NCBI RefSeq assembly: GCF_009769385.1
Contig: NZ_VKAB01000001.1
Coordinates: 310,001 to 374,000 of the forward strand
Direction: 5' to 3'
Source: Saccharothrix deserti
GTDB taxonomy: Bacteria > Actinomycetota > Actinomycetes > Mycobacteriales > Pseudonocardiaceae
DNA length: 64,000 nt
The notes beneath the pieces were generated by a model that did no database searches, was not told where the DNA came from, and worked only from the letters and a program-made list of their open reading frames with translations. Position 1 is the first letter of the stretch. Every line of letters begins with the position of its first letter. This document shows positions 27,727 to 38,695 of the stretch, piece by piece. Position numbers and translations under genes: made by a program.

Positions 27727-29270
27727 TTGCCGAACTTCAGCTTCGACGGGTCGAAGCCGGGTGGGAGCTGGTCGAGGGAGCCGAGGCCGGGCGGGAGTTC
27801 GTGCGCGCCGCCCTGGGGAGGCATGCCGGGCATGCCGGGCATACCGCCGGGGAGCATCCCGGGGAACCCGCCGCGCACCTTCGGCGGCGTCGGGCCGCGG
27901 CCCTTGCCCTTCTTGCCCTTCTTCCCCTTGCCCTTGCGGTTGTTCTTGCCACCGCCGCCGGGGAGGCCGAAGCGGCCGGCCATCTGGCTCATCATCTTGC
28001 GCGCTTCGAAGAAGCGGTTGACCAGGTCGTTGACATCGCTGACCCGGACGCCCGAGCCGTTGGCGATGCGCAGCCGCCGCGACGCGTTGATGATCTTCGG
28101 GTCGTCGCGCTCGGCCGGGGTCATGCCGCGGATGATCGCCTGGACCCGGTCGAGGTGCTTCTCGTCCAGGTTGGCCAGCTGGTCCTTCATCTGGCCCGCG
28201 CCGGGCAGCATGCCCAGCAGGTTCGCGATCGGGCCCATCTTGCGCAGGGCCAGCATCTGCTCCAGGAAGTCTTCCAGCGTGAGCTGGCCGGAGCCCATCT
28301 TGACCGCGGCGGCCTCGGCCTGGTCCGCGTCGAACGCCTGCTCGGCCTGCTCGATCAGGGTGAGCATGTCGCCCATGCCCAGGATCCGGCTCGCCATCCG
28401 GTCCGGGTGGAAGACGTCGAAGTCCTCCAGCTTCTCACCGTTCGAGGCGAACAGGATGGGCTGGCCGGTGACCTCGCGGACGCTGAGCGCGGCGCCACCG
28501 CGGGCGTCGCCGTCGAGCTTGGTGAGGACCACGCCGGTGAAGCCGACGCCCTCGGAGAACGCCGTCGCGGTGTTCACCGCGTCCTGGCCGATCATCGCGT
28601 CGACCACGAACAGCACCTCGTCGGGCTGCACGGCGGCGCGGATGTCGACGGCCTGGCGCATCATCTCCTCGTCGACGCCGAGGCGGCCCGCGGTGTCGAC
28701 CAGCACGATGTCGTGCTGGGCCCGCTTGGCCTCCTCGATGCCCTTGCGGGCCACGTCGACCGGGTCGCCGACGCCGTTGCCGGGCTCGGGGGCGAACACG
28801 GGCACGCCCGCGCGCTCGCCGACGACCTGGAGCTGCGTCACCGCGTTGGGGCGCTGCAGGTCGCAGGCCACCAGCATCGGGGTGTGCCCCTGGCCCTTGA
28901 GCCACTTGGCGAGCTTGCCCGCCAGGGTCGTCTTGCCGGCGCCCTGGAGGCCCGCGAGCATGATCACGCTCGGCGGGTTCTTCGCCAGGTTCAGCCTGCG
29001 GGTCTCCCCGCCGAGGATGCCGACCAGCTCCTCGTTGACGATCTTGACGACCTGCTGGGCCGGGTTCAGCGCCTGGCTGACCTCGGAGCCCTTGGCGCGC
29101 TCCTTGACCTTCGCGATGAACGTGCGCACCACGGGCAGCGCGACGTCGGCCTCCAGCAGCGCGACCCGGATCTCGCGCGCGGTCGCGTCGATGTCGGCCT
29201 CGGACAGCCGCCCCTTGCCCCGCAGGTTCTGCAGGACCGAGGTGAGCCGGTCGGAAAGGGTGTTGAACAC
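27723..29270 (-). CDS. ffh: Signal recognition particle protein Ffh
   Basis: A 515-residue SRP GTPase. N domain about 1-85; G domain with GLQGAGKTT, VDTAGRLG and LTKLDGDARGG; M domain with Met-rich helices (MAGRF, MMSQM) that bind signal peptides and 4.5S RNA. The last 70 residues form a Lys/Gly then Gly/Met/Pro-rich tail, usual for actinobacteria. It targets nascent membrane proteins to FtsY and the translocon. Confidence 0.97.
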   Translation of the reverse strand: MFNTLSDRLTSVLQNLRGKGRLSEADIDATAREIRVALLEADVALPVVRTFIAKVKERAKGSEVSQALNPAQQVVKIVNEELVGILGGETRRLNLAKNPPSVIMLAGLQGAGKTTLAGKLAKWLKGQGHTPMLVACDLQRPNAVTQLQVVGERAGVPVFAPEPGNGVGDPVDVARKGIEEAKRAQHDIVLVDTAGRLGVDEEMMRQAVDIRAAVQPDEVLFVVDAMIGQDAVNTATAFSEGVGFTGVVLTKLDGDARGGAALSVREVTGQPILFASNGEKLEDFDVFHPDRMASRILGMGDMLTLIEQAEQAFDADQAEAAAVKMGSGQLTLEDFLEQMLALRKMGPIANLLGMLPGAGQMKDQLANLDEKHLDRVQAIIRGMTPAERDDPKIINASRRLRIANGSGVRVSDVNDLVNRFFEARKMMSQMAGRFGLPGGGGKNNRKGKGKKGKKGKGRGPTPPKVRGGFPGMLPGGMPGMPGMPPQGGAHELPPGLGSLDQLPPGFDPSKLKFGK

Positions 29271-29325
29271 GTTGCCGCCAGACCTCGCACGTCGTCGGTG
29301 GGTTCCTGGTTCTTAGGGTAGCCGT

Positions 29326-29877
29326 TCACGCCGGCGTCACCGACAGCCGCAGGTGGTCCTCGCGGGTCAGCAGGGTCAGGCCCTGCCAGCCGCGCGGCGG
29401 CACGCCCTCGGCGAAGCGGGTGCGGAGCCTGGCCGCGCGGCGGACGTGCCGGGCGAACGACCGGGAGCGGATCAGCCTGCCCCGCGTGACCTGGCCGGAC
29501 AGCGCCTCCTCGGCGCTGGCGTCGAGCCACAGGAAGTGCCTCGGCCGGTTCGTGAGCACGCCCACGACGACCAGACCGGCGCGGGTCGTCGGGCGGGTGG
29601 ACGGTTCGTGGACCAGCAGCAGGCCGCTCGCGGTGATCGCGAACCACAGGATGCGGGTGCGGTGCACGAGGTGCACCAAGGGGCGGTAGAAGCGGTACGG
29701 CATGGTCTTGGGGAAGAGGCTCCGCAACCTGGTCCGCACCTGGTCGGAATCGAGCACGACGGCGGGCGCCCCGCCCGTGTCGGCGGCGGCGAGCAGCGTC
29801 GACTTACCCGCTCCCGGCAGTCCGGCCAGCACGACCAGTGAGCGCGGCCTCACGGCGACAGCGGTCATCGCGTCCAT
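29326..29877 (-). CDS. P-loop kinase-like ATPase
   Basis: A 183-residue AAA/zeta-toxin-like P-loop protein with Walker A GLPGAGKST (residues 19-27) and a basic lid-like stretch (RSRSFARHVRRAARLR). The pattern is that of small nucleoside or antibiotic-modifying kinases of the AAA_33 group; no substrate can be given. There is no antitoxin next to it. It lies between glnD and ffh and is read in the same direction. Confidence 0.7.
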   Translation of the reverse strand: MDAMTAVAVRPRSLVVLAGLPGAGKSTLLAAADTGGAPAVVLDSDQVRTRLRSLFPKTMPYRFYRPLVHLVHRTRILWFAITASGLLLVHEPSTRPTTRAGLVVVGVLTNRPRHFLWLDASAEEALSGQVTRGRLIRSRSFARHVRRAARLRTRFAEGVPPRGWQGLTLLTREDHLRLSVTPA

Positions 29878-29919
29878 ACTAAAGAGACGTTTCGGACGAC
29901 CATGAGTTCCGACGTGTGA

Positions 29920-29954
29920 CGGAGGCGGCCCAACCCCTCAATGGGCCGCCTCCG
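29920..29954. terminator. Strong hairpin downstream of glnD
   Basis: Perfect 13-base arms (29920-29932 and 29942-29954) with a 9-base loop. It is the strongest stem in the 303-base gap between glnD and the P-loop kinase and probably ends the amtB-glnB-glnD transcript. Confidence 0.65.
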
Positions 29955-29998
29955 ACCACTCGGTGGCGACGTTCCCCCCGGCCCCCCGGCGGGCGGAG

Positions 29999-30035
29999 CC
30001 CCGTGCCATGGCTCAAAGCTTGCCCCGGCACGGGG
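29999..30035. terminator. Second hairpin downstream of glnD
   Basis: Arms CCCCGTGCC (29999-30007) and GGCACGGGG (30027-30035), 9 perfect base pairs with a 19-base loop. It lies between the tandem repeats and the stronger hairpin. Confidence 0.45.
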
Positions 30036-30082
30036 GTCCGCCGGCAGCGTGAGCACCCGCGGTCGGTTGTGCGTAGACCTAC

Positions 30083-30162
30083 GCAACTTGTCCCGGCTGC
30101 AACTTGTCCCGGCTGCAACTCGTCCCGGCTGCAACTCGTCCCGGCTGCAACTCGTCCCGGCT
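30083..30162. repeat. Five tandem 16-base repeats after glnD
   Basis: The unit GCAACTYGTCCCGGCT is repeated five times without gaps (30083, 30099, 30115, 30131, 30147). The first two copies have TTG and the last three TCG at the variable site; a partial sixth copy begins at 30163. The array starts 18 bases after the glnD stop on the minus strand. No protein is supported here. The rest of the 303-base gap holds the two hairpins. Confidence 0.95.
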
Positions 30163-30180
30163 GCGATTTCCGGCGGCGAG

Positions 30181-32550
30181 TCACCGCGCGGTGAGCAGGA
30201 CCGCCCGTTCGATCTTGCGGCGCTGGTTGCCGTCGATGCCGTTCGGCATGGTGATGGCGAACGAGTCCACGACCGTGGAGCCCAATGTGGACACCCGCGC
30301 CCACACGATGTCCACACCGGACTGCTCCAACGTGTCCGCGACGTGGTGCAGCAGCCCGATCCGGTCCGCCGCGCGCAGTTCCAGCACCACCGCGCCGGTC
30401 GACTCGTCGTCGAACCAGAGCACCTTCGGCGGTGGCGGGTCCTGCGGCGGGCCGCCGTAGTCGCGTTCCTTCGCGGCGAGCTTGTCGGCCAGCGCGAGGG
30501 AACCGTCCACGGCCCTGGTGAGCTGTTCGCGCAACAACGTCACGTCCGGCAGGGAACCGAACCTGGGTGACACGGTGAACACGTCGACGGCTGCTACCCC
30601 AAGAGAAGGATCATGGTGGGAGCGGAGGGTCGCCGCGTGCACCTCCAGGGAGTTGAGCGCCAGCACGCCGGCGGCCCTGGAGAGCAGGCCCGGACGATCG
30701 GGCGCGACCACCGTGATGGTGGCCGCGTGGTCGTTCGGGTCGATCAGCACATCGGGTTTGCCGCTGGTCAGCACGGCCTGGGCGAGGTCCTGCTGGCGCT
30801 GGTCCAACGGCTCCGGCTTGGGCAGCGGGTCGCCCGCCATCGCCGTGCGGCAGCGCGCGACCAGGTCGCTGATCAGCGAGGCCTTCCACTCCGACCACAC
30901 GCCGGGCCCGGTCGCCACGGCGTCCGCCTCGGCCAGCGCGTAGAGCAGTTCCAGCAGCACCGGGTCGCCGCCGAGGGTGTCCACCACGCGGTGCACGGTG
31001 GCCTCGTCCTCCACGTCACGGCGGGTCGCCGTGTGCGGGAGCAGGAGGTGGTGGCGCACCAGGGCGGTGAGCGTGGCCACGTCCTGCGGCCACAGGCCGA
31101 GCCGTTCGGCGATCTGGGTGGTGAGCGCGGCGCCGACCTCGGAGTGGTCGGCCTGCCTGCCCTTGCCGATGTCGTGCACCAGCGTGCCGAGCAGCAGCAG
31201 GTCCGGCCGGGACACCCTGGTCACCAGGCGTGCCGCGTGCGCGGTGGCCTGCACCAGGTGGCGGTCCACGGTCCAGGTGTGCGCGGCGTCACGGGGCGGC
31301 AGGTCGCGCACCGCGCCCCACTCGGGGAAGAGCCTGCCCCACAGACCGGTGCGGTCCAGCGCCTCCACCACGTCGATCAGGCCCATGCCGCTGCCCAGCA
31401 GGGCCAGCAGCTCCTCGCGGGCTTCCCTGGGCCACGGCTGGCGCAGCTCGGGTGCGGAGTCGGCGAGCTTGGCCAACGTGCCCGCGGCGATCGGGTGCTT
31501 GCTGCGGGCGGCGGCCGTGGCGACACGCAGCAGCAGTGCCGGGTCACGGCTGGGCATGGCATCACGGGCCAGTGCCACCTCGTTGCCGTGCAGCACGACG
31601 CCCTCGTCCAGCGGCCGTCTGGCCGGTGTCCGTCTGAGCGGGGAACGGGCGAACACGCCCAGTCCGCGCTTGGGGACCGCGGCGCGCGCCGTGCGCATGG
31701 CCACGTCCACGGCGTACACGATCGTGCGTGCGGCCGACGACATCGAGCGGGCCAGCGTGAAGCGGTCCTGGAGGCCCAGCGCGGTGGCGACCTCGTCGCC
31801 GTCCTGCGCGCGGAGCACGTCACGCGGTTTCCGCGCCACCCGGCGCAGCTCGGTGCGCACGTCGAGCAGCAGCTTGCGGGCCTCGTTGACCTCGGCGGAC
31901 GGCCGGTCGGTCAGCTGCGCCGCGCTCAACGCGTCCAGCAGCGTCACGTCCCGCAGCCCACCCCTGCCGTGCTTCAGGTCCGGCTCCACGCGGTGCGCGA
32001 TCTCGCCGCTGCGCGCCCACCGCCGCGACGCCGACTCGGCCATCTCGTCCAGCCGCGTGCGCACCCCGGAGCGCCACGCCTGACGCGCGCTTTCGGCCAG
32101 CCGTTGGCTGATCTCCTGGTCACCCGCGATGTGGCGGATGTCCAGCAGCCCCAGCGCGGTGCGCAGGTCACCGGCGGCGACGCGGAGCGCCTCGCCGACC
32201 GTGCGCACCGAGTGGTCCAGGCCGATGCCGGAGTTCCACAGCGGGTACCAGAGCTTCTCGGCGATCTGGTCCACACCCTTGTGCCCGTTGTGCACCAAGA
32301 GCAGGTCGAGATCGGAATAGGGCACCAGCTCTCGCCTGCCCAGACCCCCCACGGCGACCAGCGCGACACCGCCGCCCGGTCCACCGACACCCGCCTGCGA
32401 GGCGTGCGCGGTGAGCCAGAACTCGTGCAGGTCCACCAGCGCCTCGCGCAGCGACTCCCCCGTCAAACGGCGCCGACCTGGCGCGAGCAGCCGATCGCGT
32501 GCTCGCACCAGGTCGTCAGCCGTGACGACGGCCGTCTCGGCGTTATCCAT
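30181..32550 (-). CDS. glnD: PII uridylyl/adenylyl-transferase GlnD
   Basis: A 789-residue nitrogen-status sensor. The nucleotidyltransferase motif is GLGRRELVPYSDLDLL; the HD hydrolase motif is VHDIGKGRQADH; two ACT domains at the C-terminus (VVAPDRPGLLSRAAG and ELRAADRIGLLHHVADTL) sense glutamine. In actinobacteria the enzyme adenylylates PII at Tyr51. ATG 32550 is chosen because GGGAG lies 8 bases before it; ATG 32565 lacks one. It follows glnB by 30 bases. Confidence 0.95.
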   Translation of the reverse strand: MDNAETAVVTADDLVRARDRLLAPGRRRLTGESLREALVDLHEFWLTAHASQAGVGGPGGGVALVAVGGLGRRELVPYSDLDLLLVHNGHKGVDQIAEKLWYPLWNSGIGLDHSVRTVGEALRVAAGDLRTALGLLDIRHIAGDQEISQRLAESARQAWRSGVRTRLDEMAESASRRWARSGEIAHRVEPDLKHGRGGLRDVTLLDALSAAQLTDRPSAEVNEARKLLLDVRTELRRVARKPRDVLRAQDGDEVATALGLQDRFTLARSMSSAARTIVYAVDVAMRTARAAVPKRGLGVFARSPLRRTPARRPLDEGVVLHGNEVALARDAMPSRDPALLLRVATAAARSKHPIAAGTLAKLADSAPELRQPWPREAREELLALLGSGMGLIDVVEALDRTGLWGRLFPEWGAVRDLPPRDAAHTWTVDRHLVQATAHAARLVTRVSRPDLLLLGTLVHDIGKGRQADHSEVGAALTTQIAERLGLWPQDVATLTALVRHHLLLPHTATRRDVEDEATVHRVVDTLGGDPVLLELLYALAEADAVATGPGVWSEWKASLISDLVARCRTAMAGDPLPKPEPLDQRQQDLAQAVLTSGKPDVLIDPNDHAATITVVAPDRPGLLSRAAGVLALNSLEVHAATLRSHHDPSLGVAAVDVFTVSPRFGSLPDVTLLREQLTRAVDGSLALADKLAAKERDYGGPPQDPPPPKVLWFDDESTGAVVLELRAADRIGLLHHVADTLEQSGVDIVWARVSTLGSTVVDSFAITMPNGIDGNQRRKIERAVLLTAR

Positions 32551-32580
32551 ACGGCCGTCTCCCATTCCTACCGAGGATCC

Positions 32581-34259
<1,679 letters not shown>

Positions 34260-34359
34260 GTCGACCTCCACAGCACGTCGGTTGCAGGGAGCATCGGCAG
34301 GTCCTGTTTCGCGCGGTTGCGCTTCAGGTTTCGTACAGGTGAACTGTCTGACCCCTGGT

Positions 34360-34431
34360 GTTACGGCCATGTTTCGCCCGCTTGAAGCGTGCGCTTCCAC
34401 CCGCAACCAGTCCCGGTCACGTCGGAATTTC
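34360..34431 (-). promoter_or_regulatory. Candidate GlnR boxes upstream of amtB
   Basis: Two sites on the minus strand fit the GAAAC-N6-GTNAC half-box order of actinobacterial GlnR: GAAAC-N6-GTAAC at 34375-34360 and GAAAT-N6-GTGAC at 34431-34416. They lie 100-170 bases before the amtB start. GlnR control of amtB-glnK-glnD is established in streptomycetes; binding here is inference. This 362-base gap (34260-34621) has no gene and also holds the hairpin at 34567-34600. Confidence 0.4.
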
Positions 34432-34566
34432 CGGTGACGGACCGTGCGAGGAAAGCTCGCCTTTGCGGTGGTTCGTGTGATCCTGTGGAGTGACCTGGCG
34501 ACGGTGGGTCACCGACGGCGTGACGTCGTGCGTCGCACGGTCGTGGTCGAGCCTGCCAGACCGGCC

Positions 34567-34600
34567 GAGGCCGCCCCTACCGGGTGATGGAGGCGGCCTC
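34567..34600 (-). terminator. Hairpin after the secreted hydrolase gene
   Basis: Perfect 9-base arms GAGGCCGCC (34567-34575) and GGCGGCCTC (34592-34600), 16-base loop, starting 22 bases after the hydrolase stop. Likely terminator isolating amtB from the gene before it. Confidence 0.55.
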
Positions 34601-34621
34601 CGCTCGTCCTGCTTCAGCCGG

Positions 34622-36169
34622 CTACTTCAGCCAGCCCGGGATGCCCGGGGTCGGACCCGCCGGCACCGGCTCCGCGTCCGGGGACGCGACCGACTGCGGC
34701 GGGGGCTCGACCGCGGCGCACCGTGCGCCGGGACGCGGGGTCTTGAGGTTGATCAGGTAGTCGTCCGTGGCGCCACGCGTGCAGTCGCTGCGGCGGTAGA
34801 CGCCGTGGCCCCAGCCCTCGTAGGTCAGCAGGACCGTGGTGTCACGGCTCTGCCGGTGGGCGTTGACCGCCCACTCGTACCCGGTGGCCGGGTCGTAGAG
34901 CGAGTTCATCATCAGGATCTTCGGCGCGTTCTTGATCTTCAGCCGGTGCTGCGGGTTGTTCACCTTCTCCGGCAGGCCGATGCAGCCCGCCGTGGCGCGG
35001 TGGCCGAGCGACGAGCCGCGCATGTGCGGCGCGATCTGGTTGGTCCGGTCCACCAGGGCGGAGAACTCGCGGTAGTCGCGCACCGGGACCGACCAGTCCT
35101 GGCAGAACACCGCCGGGAACGGGTTCCGCGCCGTCTCGACCCGCGCGGTGAAGGAGGACGGCGCCGCCGGTCCCGCGTCCAAGGCGACCAACAAGTCGGC
35201 CAACTGCGCCCACCGGGGACCGTAGAACGCACCGAACGCGGTGCCGATGATGTCTTGAGCGGTCACCTTGTAGGAGGGGTCTTCGGGGTCGACGATCTCG
35301 CCGCGGTCGGCGCGGTCGAGCAGGTCGTCCCAGAACTTCGCCACCTCCCGGCCGTGCAGGGCGCACGACTCGGTGCGGTCGCACCACTTCACGAACTCGC
35401 CGAACGAGGACTCGGCGGTCGCGGCCTCGGTCTCGTTGAACCGCCACGTGCCGAGGCTGTGGTCCATGTTCGAGTCGATCACCATGGCGCGGATGTTCCG
35501 GCCGTACCGCTCGGCGTACTGCTGGCCGATCAGCGTGCCGTACGAGACGCCGTAGTAGTTGATCTTCTGCTCGCCGAGCGCCTGGCGCAGCGCGTCGACG
35601 TCCTGGACCACCGCGCCGGTGTCGGCGTGGTCGTGGATCGGGCCGCTCTGCGCGCGGCAGTCGGCGGCCAGCTCGCGGTTGTAGGCGGCGAGCGCCTCGA
35701 ACTCCTGCTGGTTCGTCGGGTAGAGCGACGGCTGCTTGTTCAGCACGTCGATCGAGCACTTCACCGGCTGGCTCCGGGCGACGCCGCGCGGGTCGAAGCC
35801 GATGATGTCGAAGCGCGCCAGCACGTCCGGGCTGAAGTAGCCGTTCGCGGTCAACGCGAACTGCACGCCCGAGCCGCCCGGTCCGCCGGGGTTGACGACC
35901 ATGATCCCGACGCGCTTGGCCGGGTCGGTGGCCTTGCGGCGGGCCACGGCGAGGTCGAACTTCTCGCCGTTCGGGTTCGCCCAGTCGATGGGCAGGCGCA
36001 GCGTGCCGCACTCGACCTCGGCCAGTTCGGGACACGGCTTCCAGTCGATCCCCGGCGCGCCCTGCGCCTGCGCCTCCGGTTCGGTTTCGGCTGACGCTAA
36101 CGACGTCGTCCCCGTGACGAGCGCGAGGACGGTGGCCACACCGCCCAGCGCTCTGATGATCGGTCGCAC
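34622..36169 (-). CDS. Secreted tripeptidyl-aminopeptidase-like alpha/beta hydrolase
   Basis: A 515-residue exported hydrolase with a signal peptide (hydrophobic residues 8-27, likely cleavage at ASA, 26-28). The alpha/beta-hydrolase core has the oxyanion loop NPGGPGGSG, nucleophile Ser209 in GVSYGT, an aspartate in the LYDPATG block and a histidine in GWGHGVY. The C-terminal region is the TAP-like domain with paired cysteines. In streptomycetes such enzymes (Tap/SlpD/SlpE) trim tripeptides from secreted proteins. It is transcribed leftward; its own promoter must lie in the 124 bases before the start. Confidence 0.87.
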   Translation of the reverse strand: MRPIIRALGGVATVLALVTGTTSLASAETEPEAQAQGAPGIDWKPCPELAEVECGTLRLPIDWANPNGEKFDLAVARRKATDPAKRVGIMVVNPGGPGGSGVQFALTANGYFSPDVLARFDIIGFDPRGVARSQPVKCSIDVLNKQPSLYPTNQQEFEALAAYNRELAADCRAQSGPIHDHADTGAVVQDVDALRQALGEQKINYYGVSYGTLIGQQYAERYGRNIRAMVIDSNMDHSLGTWRFNETEAATAESSFGEFVKWCDRTESCALHGREVAKFWDDLLDRADRGEIVDPEDPSYKVTAQDIIGTAFGAFYGPRWAQLADLLVALDAGPAAPSSFTARVETARNPFPAVFCQDWSVPVRDYREFSALVDRTNQIAPHMRGSSLGHRATAGCIGLPEKVNNPQHRLKIKNAPKILMMNSLYDPATGYEWAVNAHRQSRDTTVLLTYEGWGHGVYRRSDCTRGATDDYLINLKTPRPGARCAAVEPPPQSVASPDAEPVPAGPTPGIPGWLK

Positions 36170-36262
36170 AGGTTCCTCCCTAGTTCCTGTTCACCCTTTC
36201 GGGTGTCCGCAGGTTTCCAGGGCGGTTGAACACCTCACAACCGACTGAAGTCGGACACGCCA

Positions 36263-36285
36263 TCAGCCCGTGGGCTGACGATTTT
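36263..36285. terminator. Hairpin after the allantoicase gene
   Basis: TCAGCC (36263-36268) and GGCTGA (36273-36278) form a short stem, followed on the plus strand by a T-run (about 36281-36286). Genes on both sides are leftward, so the T-run points the wrong way; it may act only as an RNA 3'-end stem. A CCGACT-GA-AGTCGG palindrome lies beside it (36241-36254). Confidence 0.35.
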
Positions 36286-36293
36286 TCCTCCGA

Positions 36294-37292
36294 TCAAGCA
36301 AGATCCAGGTAGCGCTGGGTGATCACCCTGAGGCCATCCGTGGTCAAGCCGCCGAACAGCCGCAGGCGTGCCATCCCACCGTCCGGGTAGATGTCGAGCC
36401 GCGCGTGGGTGGCCTCGGCGTCCTGCTCGACGCGGAAGCGGTGGCGGGTGTCCGGCTGGAGGCGCGTGCGGGGCAGCACGTCGAACTCGGCGCCGGTGCG
36501 CGCGTCACGGGCCCGGATCGACGCCCAGCCCGGCGCGTTGCCCTTGAAGTGGCTGGTGTCGAGTTCCGCGAGCCGGATGACGCCCGGCGCGGCCAGTTCC
36601 ACCTCGACCCAGTCGTTGCCGTCGTCACGGCGGCGCGCGGTCTCCCAGCCCTCGCCCATCACGGTGGCCTGACCGGGCGCGATGAGGTTGCCCGGCGAGC
36701 CGTAGAACATGTCGCTGCACCCGGTGATGGACGCGCCGTTCTCCAACGCGGCCAGGTCCAGCGCGTCGGGCACGATCAGCTCCGGGTCGGCCACCGGGTC
36801 GCCGAACACGCGCAGCCTGGCCACGCCGCCGTCCGGGTAGATGGTCAGCCGGACGTGCGTGTAGCGGCGGCGCGCGGACACCTCGAAGTAGTGCTTCCGG
36901 TCGCCGCCGAGCGGTGACTTGGGCAGCACGGTCTCCCAGTCGGTCAGCTCCTCCGGGCTCGGGTAGCCCTTGGCCGCGGTCGCCTCGACCGACGCGAACG
37001 GCGGGTAGTTGCCCTTGAAGAACGCGGTGTCGATCACGACGCCCTTGATCACGCCCGGCAGGCCGAGCCGGACGATCGCCCGGTCCTCGCCCGGCTCACG
37101 TCGGCGGCGGGTCTCCCACCCGTCGTAGACCTGGCCCTTGTGGCCGAACGTGTAGGTCTGGTACTCCGGCTCGGGCTTGCGGATCAGGTTCTCGCGCTCG
37201 GCGAACAACTCGTCGTTGGCCCACACCACGCTGCCGCCCACGGCACGGCAGGCCAGGTCGGGGAGTCGGGTCCAGTCGGGCGCCTGCGTCAT
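36294..37292 (-). CDS. alc: Allantoicase
   Basis: A 332-residue enzyme that hydrolyses allantoate to ureidoglycolate and urea. Two jelly-roll repeats are visible: KGNYPPFASVEA... with RRYTHVRLTIYPDGGVARLRVFG in the first (cited in part), and KGNAPGWASIRA with ARLDIYPDGGMARLRLFG in the second. This internal repeat is the family hallmark. The start ATG is 37292. It is last in the leftward series hyi-glxR-gcl-allB-alc. Confidence 0.95.
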   Translation of the reverse strand: MTQAPDWTRLPDLACRAVGGSVVWANDELFAERENLIRKPEPEYQTYTFGHKGQVYDGWETRRRREPGEDRAIVRLGLPGVIKGVVIDTAFFKGNYPPFASVEATAAKGYPSPEELTDWETVLPKSPLGGDRKHYFEVSARRRYTHVRLTIYPDGGVARLRVFGDPVADPELIVPDALDLAALENGASITGCSDMFYGSPGNLIAPGQATVMGEGWETARRRDDGNDWVEVELAAPGVIRLAELDTSHFKGNAPGWASIRARDARTGAEFDVLPRTRLQPDTRHRFRVEQDAEATHARLDIYPDGGMARLRLFGGLTTDGLRVITQRYLDLA

Positions 37293-37357
37293 GCGTCTCC
37301 TCTGTGCGTCTTTCTTGTTCTGTGTTTCTGCTGGGTGGGTCTCTGCTGGACGGGTGC

Positions 37358-38644
37358 CTACCTGGTCAGCAACCGCCCACGCGGCCGGTCGTCGATCGGC
37401 CGCCCGTGCAGCCACGTCTGCCGCACGACGCCCGCCAGCGGACGGCCGTGGTACGGCGTGACGGGGTTGCGGTGGTGCAGCCGGGCGCGGTCCACCACGA
37501 ACGCGTCGTCCGGGGCGAACACGCAGAAGTCGGCGTCCGCGCCGGGTGCGATGCGGCCCTTGGTGCCCAGCCCGACCAGGTCGGCCGGGTTGGTGGCCAT
37601 CCACCGGACCACGTCGGCGAGCGCGTGGCCCCGTTGCCTGGCCTGGGTCCACACGGCGGGCAGGCCCAGTTGCAGGCTCGCGATACCGCCCCAGGCGGTG
37701 GCGAAATCGCCCTGCTTCAGGTCGGGGGTGCACGGCGAGTGGTCGGTGACGACCAGGTCGATCACGTCGTCGCGCAACGCGTGCCAGAGCTGTTCGCGGT
37801 TGGCCGCGTCGCGGATCGGCGGGCAGCACTTGAACTCGGTCGCCGCGTCGCCGATCTCCTCCGCGACGAACGTCAGGTAGTGCGGGCACGTCTCGGCGGT
37901 GAGCCGCAGCCCGAGGTCCTTGGCGGTCCGGACGTGGTGGAGGGCCTGCCCGCTGGACAGGTGCAGCACGTGCAGCCTGGCCTTGGTCTCGTTGGCCAGG
38001 TCCACGACCGTGGTGACGGCGTGCGACTCGGCCCGGTGCGGCCGGGAGTCGAGGAAGCTCCGGTAGCCGGGGCCCGACTCGGTGACCTCGTGCGGGTCCT
38101 CGGCGTGCACGATGGTGAGGGCGTCCCTCGACTTGAGCCTGCCCAGGGCTGCTCTCAGCTGGTCCTCGGTGACGTGCGGGAACTCGTCCACGCCGGAGTG
38201 GATCAGGAAGCACTTGAAGCCGAACACGCCGGCGTCGTGCAGTTCCTCCAGGTCGTCCAGGTTGGTCGGCACGATGCCGCCCCAGAACCCGACGTCGACG
38301 TGCACCTTGCCGCGGGCCGCCTCCTGCTTGGTCTTCAGGGCGGCCGTGGTGGTCGTCGGCGGCAGGCTGTTGAGCGGCATGTCGATGATCGTGGTGACGC
38401 CGCCGGCCGCCGCCGCCCTGGTGGCGGTGCCGAAGCCCTCCCAGTCGCTGCGGCCGGGGTCGTTCACGTGGACGTGCGTGTCGACCAGGCCGGGGAGGAG
38501 GACTTCGTCCTCGGCGAGTTCGACGACGGTCTCGGCGTCGAGGTGGTCGGCCACCGCGACGATCCGGCCGTCCGCGACACCGACGTCGGCACGGCGTTCA
38601 CCGTCGGTCGTGATCACTCGGGCCGCGCGAATCACCAGGTCCAT
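37358..38644 (-). CDS. allB: Allantoinase
   Basis: A 428-residue cyclic amidohydrolase that opens allantoin to allantoate. Binuclear metal ligands are His57 and His59 ([11 protein letters not shown]), Lys144 (GFKCFL, carboxylated in the family), His180 (IVHAEDP), His228 (VLHLSSG) and the aspartate of VTDHSPC. Length and motifs favour allantoinase over hydantoinase or dihydroorotase, and the neighbours agree. Confidence 0.95.
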   Translation of the reverse strand: MDLVIRAARVITTDGERRADVGVADGRIVAVADHLDAETVVELAEDEVLLPGLVDTHVHVNDPGRSDWEGFGTATRAAAAGGVTTIIDMPLNSLPPTTTTAALKTKQEAARGKVHVDVGFWGGIVPTNLDDLEELHDAGVFGFKCFLIHSGVDEFPHVTEDQLRAALGRLKSRDALTIVHAEDPHEVTESGPGYRSFLDSRPHRAESHAVTTVVDLANETKARLHVLHLSSGQALHHVRTAKDLGLRLTAETCPHYLTFVAEEIGDAATEFKCCPPIRDAANREQLWHALRDDVIDLVVTDHSPCTPDLKQGDFATAWGGIASLQLGLPAVWTQARQRGHALADVVRWMATNPADLVGLGTKGRIAPGADADFCVFAPDDAFVVDRARLHHRNPVTPYHGRPLAGVVRQTWLHGRPIDDRPRGRLLTR

Positions 38645-38695
38645 GGCGTCACTCTTGCAGCCGATCGGCTGTGAAGCGACAGATCACGTGCCACG

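Noticed and set aside
30083-30162. CRISPR array
   Set aside because: The 16-base units are directly adjacent with no spacers and there are no cas genes.
34260-34406. Longer AmtB N-terminus
   Set aside because: The added residues precede a start with GGAGG at the right distance and are not hydrophobic; they lie in the promoter region.
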